Positions 1-8,456 of a stretch of DNA of 64,000 nucleotides are shown here, one piece after another. Every line of letters begins with the position of its first letter. Within the stretch, counting starts at the first letter, position 1. This stretch comes from Anaerolineae bacterium (GTDB lineage Bacteria > Chloroflexota > Anaerolineae > Aggregatilineales > Phototrophicaceae). The notes beneath the pieces were generated by a model. It saw only the letters and a program-made list of their open reading frames with translations, had not been told where the DNA came from and ran no database searches. A program made the position numbers and the translations under genes. The stretch spans positions 496,001 to 560,000 of the forward strand of contig JAJEBY010000003.1 in NCBI GenBank assembly GCA_022822305.1. Reading direction: 5' to 3'.

Positions 1-624
1 CGCTTCAATCGACGCGGCCAGACAGGGATTGCCGTAGGAACCGACGCCGCCATCGACCAGATTGCCCTGAACAGGCGGGAAGAACAGCGGCGCCGCCACA
101 CTGGCCGCCACAGCGCCGGCCAGGGGCCAATGCGCGAACATTGCCGCGCCCGGTCCCTGGTTGATCAAATAATAGGTATTGCTGGTGCGCAGATCCTTGG
201 TGGTGAGCAATAGGGCGATCCCGTCGATGTCTGCCAGGCGCTTGCCTTCGGCATAAGGTCCGAGCGCTTTCAGGAAGGGCTTGTAATGGTACATATGCCG
301 CGTGCCACTGAGCAGGAAGCGCAGCCAGCGAAAGCGCTTGACCCGGGCGAAGGCGCGCGGCAGGCGCGATTTGTAGACTTCGTCCATGATTTCGCGCGCG
401 CTCATGCCCAACGCCAATCCGGCGCAGATGACGGCGCCGGTGCTGGTGCCGCCGACCAATCTGAACAGCTCATAGGCCGGCTTGCCAGTTTGCTCTTCCA
501 GCCAGCAGAGTATCGCCAGCGCGATGACGCCCCTCATGCCGCCGCCGTCAATCGACAGGATGAGGTCTTTCCCGTAGGGATTGAACAAGAATCGGTAGCG
601 CTGATCGTCGGTCATATTGAGCAT
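1..624 (-). CDS. Patatin-like phospholipase / acyl hydrolase, N-terminal part (runs off the window)
   Basis: Reading the minus strand from an ATG at 624 gives 208 codons with no stop before the window edge, so the C-terminus is missing. The protein shows the patatin signature in order: the oxyanion motif DGGGMRG (residues 26-32), the nucleophile elbow GGTSTG with Ser61, and a DGG motif with Asp191 that completes the Ser-Asp dyad. Patatin-family enzymes release fatty acids from membrane or storage lipids. No signal peptide is visible, so a cytoplasmic or membrane-peripheral enzyme is inferred. The substrate cannot be told from sequence. Confidence 0.9.
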   Translation of the reverse strand, partial: MLNMTDDQRYRFLFNPYGKDLILSIDGGGMRGVIALAILCWLEEQTGKPAYELFRLVGGTSTGAVICAGLALGMSAREIMDEVYKSRLPRAFARVKRFRWLRFLLSGTRHMYHYKPFLKALGPYAEGKRLADIDGIALLLTTKDLRTSNTYYLINQGPGAAMFAHWPLAGAVAASVAAPLFFPPVQGNLVDGGVGSYGNPCLAASIEA

Positions 625-720
625 TGTCGCAACTATCGCTGATTAAGTTAATCATGACCTGGGCGGATGCACAAGCGAGCGGCGCGCGCCATCACAGGAC
701 GGTCGCCGACAAATGCAGCC

Positions 721-749
721 TTGTTAACGGCAGCCATCTTGGATATACT
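721..749 (+). promoter_or_regulatory. Sigma-70-like promoter of tRNA-Gly
   Basis: TTGTTA (721-726) and TATACT (744-749) are separated by 17 bases, and the tRNA begins 12 bases after the -10 box. The tRNA-Lys at 4418 has the same arrangement, which supports both calls. Confidence 0.65.
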
Positions 750-761
750 GTCTGCCACTCT

Positions 762-833
762 GCGGGCATAGTTCAGCGGTAGAACATTTCCTTGCCAAGG
801 AAAAGGTCACGGGTTCGAATCCCGTTGCCCGCT
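762..833 (+). tRNA. tRNA-Gly (GCC)
   Basis: A 72-base cloverleaf. The acceptor arm GCGGGCA (762-768) pairs with TGCCCGC (826-832), the anticodon loop reads TTGCCAA (anticodon GCC), and the T-arm contains GGTTCGAATCC. The discriminator base is T. The 3' CCA is not encoded. A hairpin terminator follows directly. Confidence 0.95.
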
Positions 834-838
834 ATGTG

Positions 839-864
839 AAACCAATCGTCTGCATTGGTTTTTT
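839..864 (+). terminator. Rho-independent terminator after tRNA-Gly
   Basis: AAACCAAT (839-846) and ATTGGTTT (854-861) form a perfect 8-bp stem with a 7-base loop and run into a T stretch ending at 864. It lies 5 bases after the tRNA. Confidence 0.8.
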
Positions 865-978
865 GTTTGAATCAGACTGGATAGCAATCAGGTAAGAATC
901 GCGCTTGTCGCGCTGTCCGCAAGGATGCGCGCCTTCAAAATTGGCCGGGCGCGGATAGAAAGATCAGGAGTGTGTCGC

Positions 979-1371
979 GTGGAAAGCACTGCCAAAACCG
1001 CCGAGATAAGAGATGACGCGCAGCTGGTGATTGAGGTTATCAGCGAGAAGGAAGACATCCAGTTGGATTATACGGCAGCGTCGATTTCCTGGCTGGATAC
1101 CTATATCGATGAACACCGCGCCGAACTGGACACGCGGGAAAAAGCACTTTTGCAGGAGAAATTTGGCGCCTATCTGGGTGAATCAATCCGGCGCAATTTC
1201 GGCGGCGAGTGGGTGCGCGAGGACGAAGATCGCTGGTTGATCGCGTTCGGCGAAACCGCCCGGACGTCGCCATATGAAATCATCGGCGAACATCTCGATC
1301 ATCACATTCCGCTGTCAAGCATATTCGAGCATATCCCCGATCAGTTCAATCGCCGCGCCGCGCAGAACTAG
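979..1371 (+). CDS. Small uncharacterised protein (possibly DUF3806-like)
   Basis: The chosen start is GTG at 979, because AGGAG (966-970) sits 8 bases before it; the same frame stays open upstream to an ATG at 925 that has no such site. The product is about 130 residues, soluble and acidic, with no membrane segment. The core reads as a helical region (WLDTYIDEHR, then LGESIRRNFGGEW) followed by a short beta-rich stretch (DRWLIAFGE) and a helix-ending tail. The pattern resembles the DUF3806 type of small proteins, from memory only. It stands alone between the tRNA terminator and a convergent STAND gene. Function unknown. Confidence 0.7.
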   Translation: MESTAKTAEIRDDAQLVIEVISEKEDIQLDYTAASISWLDTYIDEHRAELDTREKALLQEKFGAYLGESIRRNFGGEWVREDEDRWLIAFGETARTSPYEIIGEHLDHHIPLSSIFEHIPDQFNRRAAQN

Positions 1372-1469
1372 ACGACGCGCGGTCAGCAATCGCGAGCGAA
1401 GGGTGTCACAAATGTGGCGCCCGTCTTTTGTCCTAATGAAATTGGAATTGTGACTGGGAAAGCATCGCG

Positions 1470-4199
1470 TCAATTGTAGTTATAGGCGTTGGCGGCGTAT
1501 TCCTTGGCAGTGCCCGCCACCACCGCCAGCGTCATGCCCCGTTCAGCCGCCTGCTTCTTGGCGGAATCCACCTCGCTCTTGAGCCGGAGCAATTCACGGT
1601 CATCGGCATCGTAGGTTAACCCGTCATTGACGAGCAATTCAGCGATTGAAGACAAGAGCGTGTTGCGCATCATCAGGCCGACCAAATCGCTGATGACGGC
1701 GACGATATCTTTTGCATGCTCTGCTTCATAGGCAACGTGCAACGCTTGCCGATAGCGGGTCAACGCTTCCGGCAGGCGATTGGCTGCGGTCAAGACCTGG
1801 CCCAGCAGTCGCAATTGCTGCGCTTCGGCCGCTCGGTCATGGATTTCCCGCGCAATATACAGCGCCGATGTATGAAAGTTGACCGCTTCGCTCCAGCGCT
1901 CCATTTGCACATGGACGGCGCCGAGGCCGCGCAATACCTGGCCTTCCATCGCCCGATTGGATTGCCGCTTGAAGTGATCGTTGGCGCTTTCCAGCATGGT
2001 AATCGCCTGCCGCGGGTCGCCGATATCGAGCTGCGCCAAGCCCAGCTTGAAGAGTATTTGCGCTTCGTTCTGCTGATCATCGCGGTTGCGCGCAATCGTC
2101 AACGCCATTTCCAGCGCCTCGACGGCAGTGACGGATTCGCCCAATTCAAGGTGGGCATCGCCGCGATTGATTTGCAGGAACATTTCCGCTTCCTGATCGC
2201 CCAGGTCGGCCGCCAGATGCAAGCCCCGCTGAATGTGGTTGAGCGCGGTCACCGCGGCGCCTGTCCGCACCAGCAGCCCCGCCAGCATATCGAGGCTGGA
2301 GAGAATGCCGGCTTTGTCGTCGGTATCTTCGTGGATTTGCAGGACCTCATTGAATGTCGCTACGGCTTCGTCTTCGCGATCGCGATCAATCTGGATTTTG
2401 CCGATCGCCTCCAGGATTTCCAGCACGCGCGGCGTATCGTCATGCTGTCGCGCCAAACTGAGCGCCGTTCGCAATTCGACGCCTTCGATGGCGTTGAGCG
2501 GGCTCTCGCTGCTGATGAACAAGCCGGCGAGCAAATCCAGCGTTTCCAGCACGCCATCTTTGTCGGCTTCGCTTTCATAGATGTCCAGGACTTCGCCATA
2601 AGTGGCGATGGCGTCACCTTCGCGGCCTTGCTTGATCTGCAGCTTGGCGATCGCTTTGAGGATCTGCAACTGGCGCGCGATTTCGTTGTTTTCGCTCGCA
2701 ACGTTCAGAGCCGTGCGCAACTGGTCGATACTGACGGACTGCAATTCGTCATCATCGACGGGCATGAAGGTCGCGTCGTCAATTGCGGCGTCCACCGGCT
2801 GCGCGATTTCAGTTTCTTGGTCCTCTTCGTCCAGATCGTCAGCCACGTCGACAGCTTCCGCCTCGGGATCTTCGCCGCCGGCGTCGGGAATGGCTTCCTC
2901 GTCGGCTGCGCTTGGCGTTTCATCGGTTGATTCTTCAGCCTCGTCGAATTCGAGCGTATCTCCCGCGGCCAGCGCTTGCAGCAGCGCCAGTTCGTAGGCA
3001 TAGCCGGTTTCAATGACCAGCGCGTCGATTGACGACATGACCGCTGCGATCTCGACGGCCAGGGTTGCATCGCCTCCCTCCGCTGCCGCAGCGGCGGTCG
3101 CCACGATATCGTCCATCTCGATGACCAAGCGCTCCTCGGCGTTGGGTCCGTCAAGCAAGTCGTTCAAATGCGCCAGCGTCGCGCTTCCGATCTCGTCTCT
3201 CAGCGCATCAAGTTGCTCATTCTCTCGCGCATGCGCTTGCAGGTAATCTTGCACGATCGGATGCAGGCGATAGACATCGTGGTCAGCGCGCTGAAAGCCA
3301 TCGACCAAAAACAAACGCGACAGCACGGTCATGGACTTGTTGACTGCCGCCATGGGCATATCTGTCAGTTGGCTCAGAAACGCGCCGGACGCTTCCCCGC
3401 GCGTGGTGGCGCCCAGCATGACCAGCAAGTCTTGCAAGCGGGGATTGAGCGCGCGGAATCCAGCGTTCAAAGCGGCCGCGCTTCCGTTGCCATCCGCTTC
3501 GTCGAACAGCTCCTCCAAGGCGGCGTCGAATTCAGCCGGGGATTGCTGGGCGACAATCATGCTGCGAGCCGCCACCACCAGCGGCAAGGCTTCGCCCTCG
3601 AAGCGGCCGACGATCGCGTCTATAGCGTCATCGGTTTCGTCGTCCGCTAGGCCCGCCTTCTGTTTGAAGAGCAGGACAGCATCTTCAGCCGACAAATTGC
3701 CGATGCCTTGATTGCGCCAATCGCCTCCGCCCAAAGCGCGGTCACTGGTCACCACCAGCGAGATACCCTGACAGCAGCGTTGGTAAAATTGGGTCAATAC
3801 GGATTCGTCGATCGCGCCATCGAGAATGAGCAGCGGATTGCGCTGGCGCAGCAATTCGGCGACCGCCGCTGCCTTGCTTAATGGATTGGCGGCGTTGCAG
3901 ATATCCTTGTCGCCGTAGGCTCGCCCAATGCGCGCCAGCAGCTCGACCAGCGTGGGCTGCCGCGCCCCCAGCCACAAGACCGATTGCTCGCCGCGCTGCA
4001 GGATGACGTTGGCGATAGTGGCGGCGATGGTGGTCTTGCCGATGCCCGAGACGCCGTGCAGCACCAGGGGCTGGCTTTGCCGCAAACGAAGCAGCAGCGC
4101 CCGCAGGGTGTCGTCCCGCCCGACCGGCCGCCCGAAGCGGCGCAAGGGCAAATCAGACATCGCGGTGACGGCAGCTTCGAGGGGTTTACGCTCTGCCAT
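1470..4199 (-). CDS. STAND-type NTPase with C-terminal tetratricopeptide repeats
   Basis: A 909-residue protein. The N-terminal NB-ARC/AAA-like module has a Walker A motif GVSGIGKTT (residues 49-57) and a Walker B-like LLILDG (about 123-128). A helical region follows, then a very acidic low-complexity linker (about 405-490), then some eight TPR-like units (about 490-860) with repeats such as 'LETLDLLAGLF' and 'ILEAIGKIQID'. STAND proteins are ATP-driven switches in which the C-terminal repeats sense a ligand or partner. Some are transcription regulators and some are defence sensors. No effector domain (TIR, nuclease, protease) is visible at the N-terminus, so a signalling role is more likely than a complete defence protein. 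A promoter lies about 50 bases upstream. The gene stands alone. Confidence 0.85.
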   Translation of the reverse strand: MAERKPLEAAVTAMSDLPLRRFGRPVGRDDTLRALLLRLRQSQPLVLHGVSGIGKTTIAATIANVILQRGEQSVLWLGARQPTLVELLARIGRAYGDKDICNAANPLSKAAAVAELLRQRNPLLILDGAIDESVLTQFYQRCCQGISLVVTSDRALGGGDWRNQGIGNLSAEDAVLLFKQKAGLADDETDDAIDAIVGRFEGEALPLVVAARSMIVAQQSPAEFDAALEELFDEADGNGSAAALNAGFRALNPRLQDLLVMLGATTRGEASGAFLSQLTDMPMAAVNKSMTVLSRLFLVDGFQRADHDVYRLHPIVQDYLQAHARENEQLDALRDEIGSATLAHLNDLLDGPNAEERLVIEMDDIVATAAAAAEGGDATLAVEIAAVMSSIDALVIETGYAYELALLQALAAGDTLEFDEAEESTDETPSAADEEAIPDAGGEDPEAEAVDVADDLDEEDQETEIAQPVDAAIDDATFMPVDDDELQSVSIDQLRTALNVASENNEIARQLQILKAIAKLQIKQGREGDAIATYGEVLDIYESEADKDGVLETLDLLAGLFISSESPLNAIEGVELRTALSLARQHDDTPRVLEILEAIGKIQIDRDREDEAVATFNEVLQIHEDTDDKAGILSSLDMLAGLLVRTGAAVTALNHIQRGLHLAADLGDQEAEMFLQINRGDAHLELGESVTAVEALEMALTIARNRDDQQNEAQILFKLGLAQLDIGDPRQAITMLESANDHFKRQSNRAMEGQVLRGLGAVHVQMERWSEAVNFHTSALYIAREIHDRAAEAQQLRLLGQVLTAANRLPEALTRYRQALHVAYEAEHAKDIVAVISDLVGLMMRNTLLSSIAELLVNDGLTYDADDRELLRLKSEVDSAKKQAAERGMTLAVVAGTAKEYAANAYNYN

Positions 4200-4247
4200 G
4201 TCTCCCCCAGGGTGTGGAATATCGCGTCAACGAGCAAGTTCAGCAAT

Positions 4248-4277
4248 AGTATAGCATTGACGTCAAAATTAGGACAA
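4248..4277 (-). promoter_or_regulatory. Candidate promoter of the STAND gene
   Basis: On the minus strand TTGTCC (4277-4272) and TATACT (4253-4248) are 18 bases apart, about 50 bases before the ATG at 4199. Confidence 0.45.
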
Positions 4278-4376
4278 TTGAGCGGGGCCGGTATATTCGC
4301 CGCTAACAGCCGTCGCCAATCCCGGTAGCGCGCTTGATTGGGCGCAACGATTCTGGGCGCGCGAGCCAGCTTTGGC

Positions 4377-4405
4377 TTGAAGAATCGCGCTCCCTTGACT
4401 ATACT
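4377..4405 (+). promoter_or_regulatory. Sigma-70-like promoter of tRNA-Lys
   Basis: TTGAAG (4377-4382), a 17-base spacer, and TATACT (4400-4405). The tRNA starts 12 bases later, exactly as for tRNA-Gly at 762. Confidence 0.65.
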
Positions 4406-4417
4406 GCGTGGCTGTTT

Positions 4418-4489
4418 GGGCGCGTGGCGCAATGGCAGCGCAGTTGACTTTTAATCAATTGGTTGCAGGTTCGAATCCTGCCGCGCTCA
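4418..4489 (+). tRNA. tRNA-Lys (TTT)
   Basis: The acceptor GGGCGCG (4418-4424) pairs with CGCGCTC (4482-4488) with one G-T wobble. The anticodon loop is CTTTTAA (anticodon TTT), and the T-arm has GGTTCGAATCC. The discriminator is A4489. CCA is not encoded. The convergent ThDP enzyme gene ends 16 bases downstream. Confidence 0.95.
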
Positions 4490-4505
4490 CACTTGGCAAC
4501 AAGCA

Positions 4506-6179
4506 TCACAGCGGCCGCCAAGCCGGCGGCGCGATGCCCGCGACATCCGTTTTGACATCGATGACGACCGGCGCGTCAGCCGCGAAGGCGCGCTCCAGGG
4601 CGCCGGCGATCTCGTCGGGCTCGCGCACGGTCATGCCGAGACAGCCAAATGATTCCGCAATCGCCGCAAAATCGGTATCCTGGAACAGCCAGAGTTCGTC
4701 AGAACCGGCGCTGCGTTCGCCGTAAATCGCCTCCACCCCGCCCTGCTCCTGATTGAGCGAGTGGTTGTTATTGACGACCGTCACGGTGTTGATGCCGCAG
4801 CGCGCCGCCGTCTCCAATTCCGCGATGTGATACCAGATGCCGCCGTCGCCGGTGAAACAGAGCACCGGGCGATTTGGCGCCGCGCATTTGGCGCCCATGG
4901 CCGCGGGCAATCCCCAGCCGAGCGAACCCGAGCAGCGCAGGTACGATTGTCCCGGATGGCGCAGATCGAGATAGGCGCCGGTCCAGATGCCGGCGTGACC
5001 GGTATCGGATACCAGAATGGCATCGGCCGGCAAGTGCTGGCTCAATTCGCGGCAAAGCCGTTCCGGGCGCATCGGCAGCGTATCGGCGTTGACATGTCGG
5101 CTGACGTCGGCTTTCCATTCCGCCGCCAATGTCCCGACCGTATCGATCCAATCCTGCCGCGCCGGCGCCTCGTCCGCGCTGGCGATCATCTGTCGCAGCG
5201 TGGCGCGGACATCGCCGTGCAAGCCGACAGCGGCGGGATAGTTGCGGCCGATCTCTTCTGGGTTGATATCGAGTTGGATGACGCGCGTTCCCGTCGGCGG
5301 GATGCTGTAGTGATTGGTGACCTGGCCGCCGCTGTGGCTGCCGATGAAAAAGACCAGGTCGGCTTGGCAGAGAATCTGATTGGCGCAGGCGCGTGAATAG
5401 GAACCCGGCACGCCAACCGCCAGCGCATGATCGGCCGGGAACATCGCTTTGGCGTTGAGCGAGGTGGCGACGGGAATCGAGAGCTTTTCCGCCAGCGTCA
5501 ACAACTCGTCCCGGGCATCGGACGCGGTCACGCCGCCGCCGGCCACGATGACGGGACGACGCGCGCCGGTCAGCAGCGCCAGGGCGGCATCAATCGAGCC
5601 TTGATCGGCGACGGGACGAAACGGCGGCGCTCCAGCGAATGCCGATTCGACAACCACGCTCAAGTCCGCTGCCTCGTTCACCACGCTGCCGCCGTCGATG
5701 CCCTGCAATTCCACGTGCGCGGGACCAGGCGTGCCGCTCACAGCCGCGCGAAAAGCTTGCCTCATGTGCTGCGCCAGATCCTCGGGACCGGCGACGTATG
5801 CGCTGTATTTGGTCACCGCGGAAAAAGGCGCCATGTGATCGACTTCCTGATAGGCGTGGCGCAGCTGATGTCCTTGCAGTTCGCGTCCGGTGATGGCGAC
5901 GACCGGCGAGCAAGAAAGCCAGGCGTCTTGCAAGCCGGCGGCCAGATTGACCGCGCCGACCGACTGCGCCATGCACAGACTCGGCCCGCGCTTGACCCGG
6001 GCGTAAGCATCGGCCATGTAGGCGGCGGCTTTTTCCCCATGCGTCTGCACGCGTTTTATGCCCAGCTTCTCCATTTCCATCAAGGCGCGCGGCGCGATAT
6101 ACGGCATGAAAAAGACATGGCTGATGCCATAGCCATGCACGGTATCGGCCAGCAATTTGCCGCCTGTCATCTTGGGCAT
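4506..6179 (-). CDS. Thiamine diphosphate-dependent enzyme, acetolactate synthase-like
   Basis: 557 residues from ATG 6179, which has GGAG 8 bases upstream; the frame is open 120 bases further but without a ribosome site. The three-domain ThDP layout is clear. The N-terminal pyrimidine-binding domain carries the activating Glu49 in THGEKAA. The middle domain has ARRPVIVAGGG. The C-terminal domain holds the ThDP/Mg motif GDGG (about 444-447) ending in NNN (about 470-472). The family condenses or decarboxylates 2-oxo acids. No regulatory small subunit (ilvN) or branched-chain genes are nearby, so a catabolic or decarboxylase relative is as likely as true acetolactate synthase. No signal peptide is visible; cytoplasmic. 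Confidence 0.88.
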   Translation of the reverse strand: MPKMTGGKLLADTVHGYGISHVFFMPYIAPRALMEMEKLGIKRVQTHGEKAAAYMADAYARVKRGPSLCMAQSVGAVNLAAGLQDAWLSCSPVVAITGRELQGHQLRHAYQEVDHMAPFSAVTKYSAYVAGPEDLAQHMRQAFRAAVSGTPGPAHVELQGIDGGSVVNEAADLSVVVESAFAGAPPFRPVADQGSIDAALALLTGARRPVIVAGGGVTASDARDELLTLAEKLSIPVATSLNAKAMFPADHALAVGVPGSYSRACANQILCQADLVFFIGSHSGGQVTNHYSIPPTGTRVIQLDINPEEIGRNYPAAVGLHGDVRATLRQMIASADEAPARQDWIDTVGTLAAEWKADVSRHVNADTLPMRPERLCRELSQHLPADAILVSDTGHAGIWTGAYLDLRHPGQSYLRCSGSLGWGLPAAMGAKCAAPNRPVLCFTGDGGIWYHIAELETAARCGINTVTVVNNNHSLNQEQGGVEAIYGERSAGSDELWLFQDTDFAAIAESFGCLGMTVREPDEIAGALERAFAADAPVVIDVKTDVAGIAPPAWRPL

Positions 6180-6845
6180 GTCAGTTACTCCACGATTCAT
6201 GGGAATGCTCAGCTGAGAATAGCGCGTGGTTTCTTCTATTGCCAGCAATAGAATCAAGGCCACAAATCGACAAGCGTTTTCCCGACGGCGGCCACACAAG
6301 CGTGTGAGATATGGCCCTGAAGGAGGCAGCGGTAACGGGCATTTTCCACGTCACCGACCCGGCAGAGGTGCTGGCAGACGCAATTGACCGCTTAAGACGT
6401 GAAGTTGAGTGCCTGAGGCGTTAATCCCCCATTCCCCAAAATGAGGGAAGGAGAGTTAGGCGCAACTGTTGTGACGTTCTTGCCTCTTTGTAGGAGAAAG
6501 ATTTGGGTTGGGGGCTGAAAGACTAAAGCGCATGTTCAAATTGTAACGGGTACCCGCCATCCAACCCATTAGCTGGCGAAGGAAATGAAGGGTACCCTTG
6601 GGCATGAGATTGCTGCTTTGGTAATCCGATACCGCAATAGCGACGATGTGAGACTGCAAGAGATAACCCGACTACGAATCGGACGGTGGCGCGGCCCTAT
6701 CGCTGACCGTGGATACCTTCGTGCATCGCGTGAACCCGCCCCTGGCAATCGAGTCGGGCAGTTTGCCGTTGGACTCAGACTTGAGATATATTGAATTGAA
6801 GCAATTTCCCCATTTTGCAGGACAATCGCGTCAAGGAGTCTCCCA
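6180..6845. other. Intergenic stretch, probably decayed sequence
   Basis: About 660 bases without a convincing gene. A 37-codon frame at 6311-6424 on the plus strand (begins MALKEAAVTG, ends ECLRR) has protein-like composition and could be the tail of a lost gene, but I do not recognise it. The palindrome GGGTACCC occurs at about 6549 and again at about 6588. A weak promoter-like pair (TTGCCG 6763-6768, TATATT 6787-6792, 18-base spacer) precedes the next gene. Confidence 0.4.
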
Positions 6846-7157
6846 ATGAACAAGCAAAAGTCAATACTCGCGTCCGCTACAGAAAGCTACGAACCAACAA
6901 TCATTACTTTGGACTACGGCGAACTCAAGCAGTGCATGATAGAAGCAATACAAGAAGCGCTGATGAATGAACGAAAGCGACGCGAACGTGCCATAATCTA
7001 CTACGTAATCGGATTGATAGTATTTGGAATTTTGCTCGCAGGGTCAGCCATCAATCCGCCGCGATTCGGAACGAATATCCCAGCCGTACTAGCTGTGGCA
7101 GGACTAGGCATAACACATTTCCTGTTCTTTTTGTGGGGATTGACGCGCTATTTCTAA
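6846..7157 (+). CDS. Small two-span membrane protein of unknown function
   Basis: 103 residues, start ATG with AGGAG a few bases upstream. The N-terminal 45 residues are soluble and mixed-charge, ending in a basic stretch (NERKRRERA). Two hydrophobic segments follow (about 50-68 and 78-98), with a short outer loop PPRFGTN and a C-terminal LTRYF. The positive-inside rule puts the N-terminus in the cytoplasm. The A/T-rich composition differs from its neighbours and fits the decayed stretch just upstream. No family recognised. Confidence 0.6.
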   Translation: MNKQKSILASATESYEPTIITLDYGELKQCMIEAIQEALMNERKRRERAIIYYVIGLIVFGILLAGSAINPPRFGTNIPAVLAVAGLGITHFLFFLWGLTRYF

Positions 7158-7188
7158 CAGACAAATGTATTGAAATCAGGAGATATGC

Positions 7189-8043
7189 ATGTGTTGGGAA
7201 CCATCGGCTGAACAGAAACAGTGCTACGAAGAGCGCGGCTATTTCAAGGTGGACAACGTCGTCTCTCGTCACACGGCGGCGGAGATGCTCGGCGTAATCA
7301 AGAATGCGATCTTGATGCCGGAAACGGACGAGATCAAGACCGATGACGACCCGATGGATCCGATGAACGATGATACGCCGCAGGCGCGCGCCGTACGCTT
7401 TCGCAAACTGAGCAAGTTCAATCAACGCAATCCGCTGATCTGGCACAATGCCCATTGCGGCCGGCCAGTGCTCGAAATCTCGCAATACTTCCTCGGGGAC
7501 GACATTCTGTTAAAGTACGACAGTTGCTTCCTGAAACCCGCGCGATCCGGCAGCGCTACACCCTGGCACCAGGACAACGGCTTGTGGCGCGATGGAGACA
7601 CTGAGCCCCTTAATGTCTGGATGGCGTTGGACCCCGCCACGATCGAGAACGGCTGCCTGCAGATGATCCCCGGCAGCTACAAGACCGAAATCGTGCCGCA
7701 CGTCTTGTACGAAGACAGCATTCACAGCGAGCTGCCCAAAGAACGCGTCGAGGAGATGATCGATACCTGCGGCGTCGAGCATATCGAGCTGGAGCCGGGC
7801 AGCGTCGTCGTTTGGCACAGCAATGCCTGGCATTACAGCCCGCCCAACACCAGCGACAAAGGGCGGATTGCCATCGCCGGTGTCTTCAGCAGTCCCGACA
7901 TTGTCGAGAATGGCCGCAGCCACGATGTGGGCTACAAGTGGCTGATGAAAGACGGCGCGGTCATGACCGATTTCCCGGCCAAAGAATACTCGATGAAGCG
8001 GCAGACTTTCTGGCAGGCGGAGCCCTGGAAGAAGATCACTTAG
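7189..8043 (+). CDS. Phytanoyl-CoA dioxygenase (PhyH) family Fe(II)/2-oxoglutarate oxygenase
   Basis: 284 residues with AGGAG before the ATG. The double-stranded beta-helix iron site is complete: His127-x-Asp129 in PWHQDNG and His215 in NAWHYSPPN, with Arg226 for 2-oxoglutarate binding. PhyH proteins hydroxylate small molecules or lipids using O2 and 2-oxoglutarate. The bacterial members are diverse, so the substrate is open. It starts 31 bases after the small membrane gene. A LacI fragment lies antisense at its 3' end, overlapping by 4 bases. Confidence 0.9.
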   Translation: MCWEPSAEQKQCYEERGYFKVDNVVSRHTAAEMLGVIKNAILMPETDEIKTDDDPMDPMNDDTPQARAVRFRKLSKFNQRNPLIWHNAHCGRPVLEISQYFLGDDILLKYDSCFLKPARSGSATPWHQDNGLWRDGDTEPLNVWMALDPATIENGCLQMIPGSYKTEIVPHVLYEDSIHSELPKERVEEMIDTCGVEHIELEPGSVVVWHSNAWHYSPPNTSDKGRIAIAGVFSSPDIVENGRSHDVGYKWLMKDGAVMTDFPAKEYSMKRQTFWQAEPWKKIT

Positions 8044-8288
8044 CTAACGACAAGACGGGCGCGGCGGTTGAATCGCGTACGATTAACTGTGACGGCATCC
8101 TGGGTCCGCTGAACGGGCAAATCGCGCTCCGAGATTCGCGGGTTCGCCCGCAGCGCCAGCGACGCGGTCGCCTTGGAGACGGAGGCGGCGTCCGCCAGAT
8201 CTTGCAATGTTACTTTCGATTGGCGTCCCTTTTTGGAAGTTTGGCGCCGAATACGAATAAGCCCGTCTGGAATGCCGGCGCCAGCCAT
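8040..8288 (-). pseudogene. Orphan LacI-type DNA-binding domain (gene remnant)
   Basis: The minus frame contains a clear LacI-family helix-turn-helix: VTLQDLADAASVSKATASLAL (about 8213-8151), then RANPRISE. An intact member would continue with the hinge and a ligand-binding domain of about 270 residues. Here the frame drifts into unrelated Arg-rich sequence and stops 30 residues later, abutting the phyH gene. No ribosome site is visible before the first Met. I infer a decayed sugar-responsive regulator. A functional isolated HTH peptide is possible but unlikely. Confidence 0.65.
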
Positions 8289-8456
8289 ATGGCATGAACC
8301 TGAAACCTGTTAAAGCGAATGTCTCTTGATACAATCAGGCGCGGATTTACAGCGTCGCTCGGCAATATCGATACGCAAGAGCAGTTCACACGTGCATATG
8401 ATCCGTAACGCACTCGCTCGGGCTGCGGGCTAATGCAAAGGCAAGGGGATAACGGC

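Noticed and set aside
6585..6794. A 69-codon plus frame in the 6.2-6.8 kb gap (GTLGHEIAALVIRYRNSDDVRLQ).
   Set aside because: It reads somewhat protein-like but has no ribosome site, no known family, and an Arg-rich tail; kept only as possible decayed sequence.
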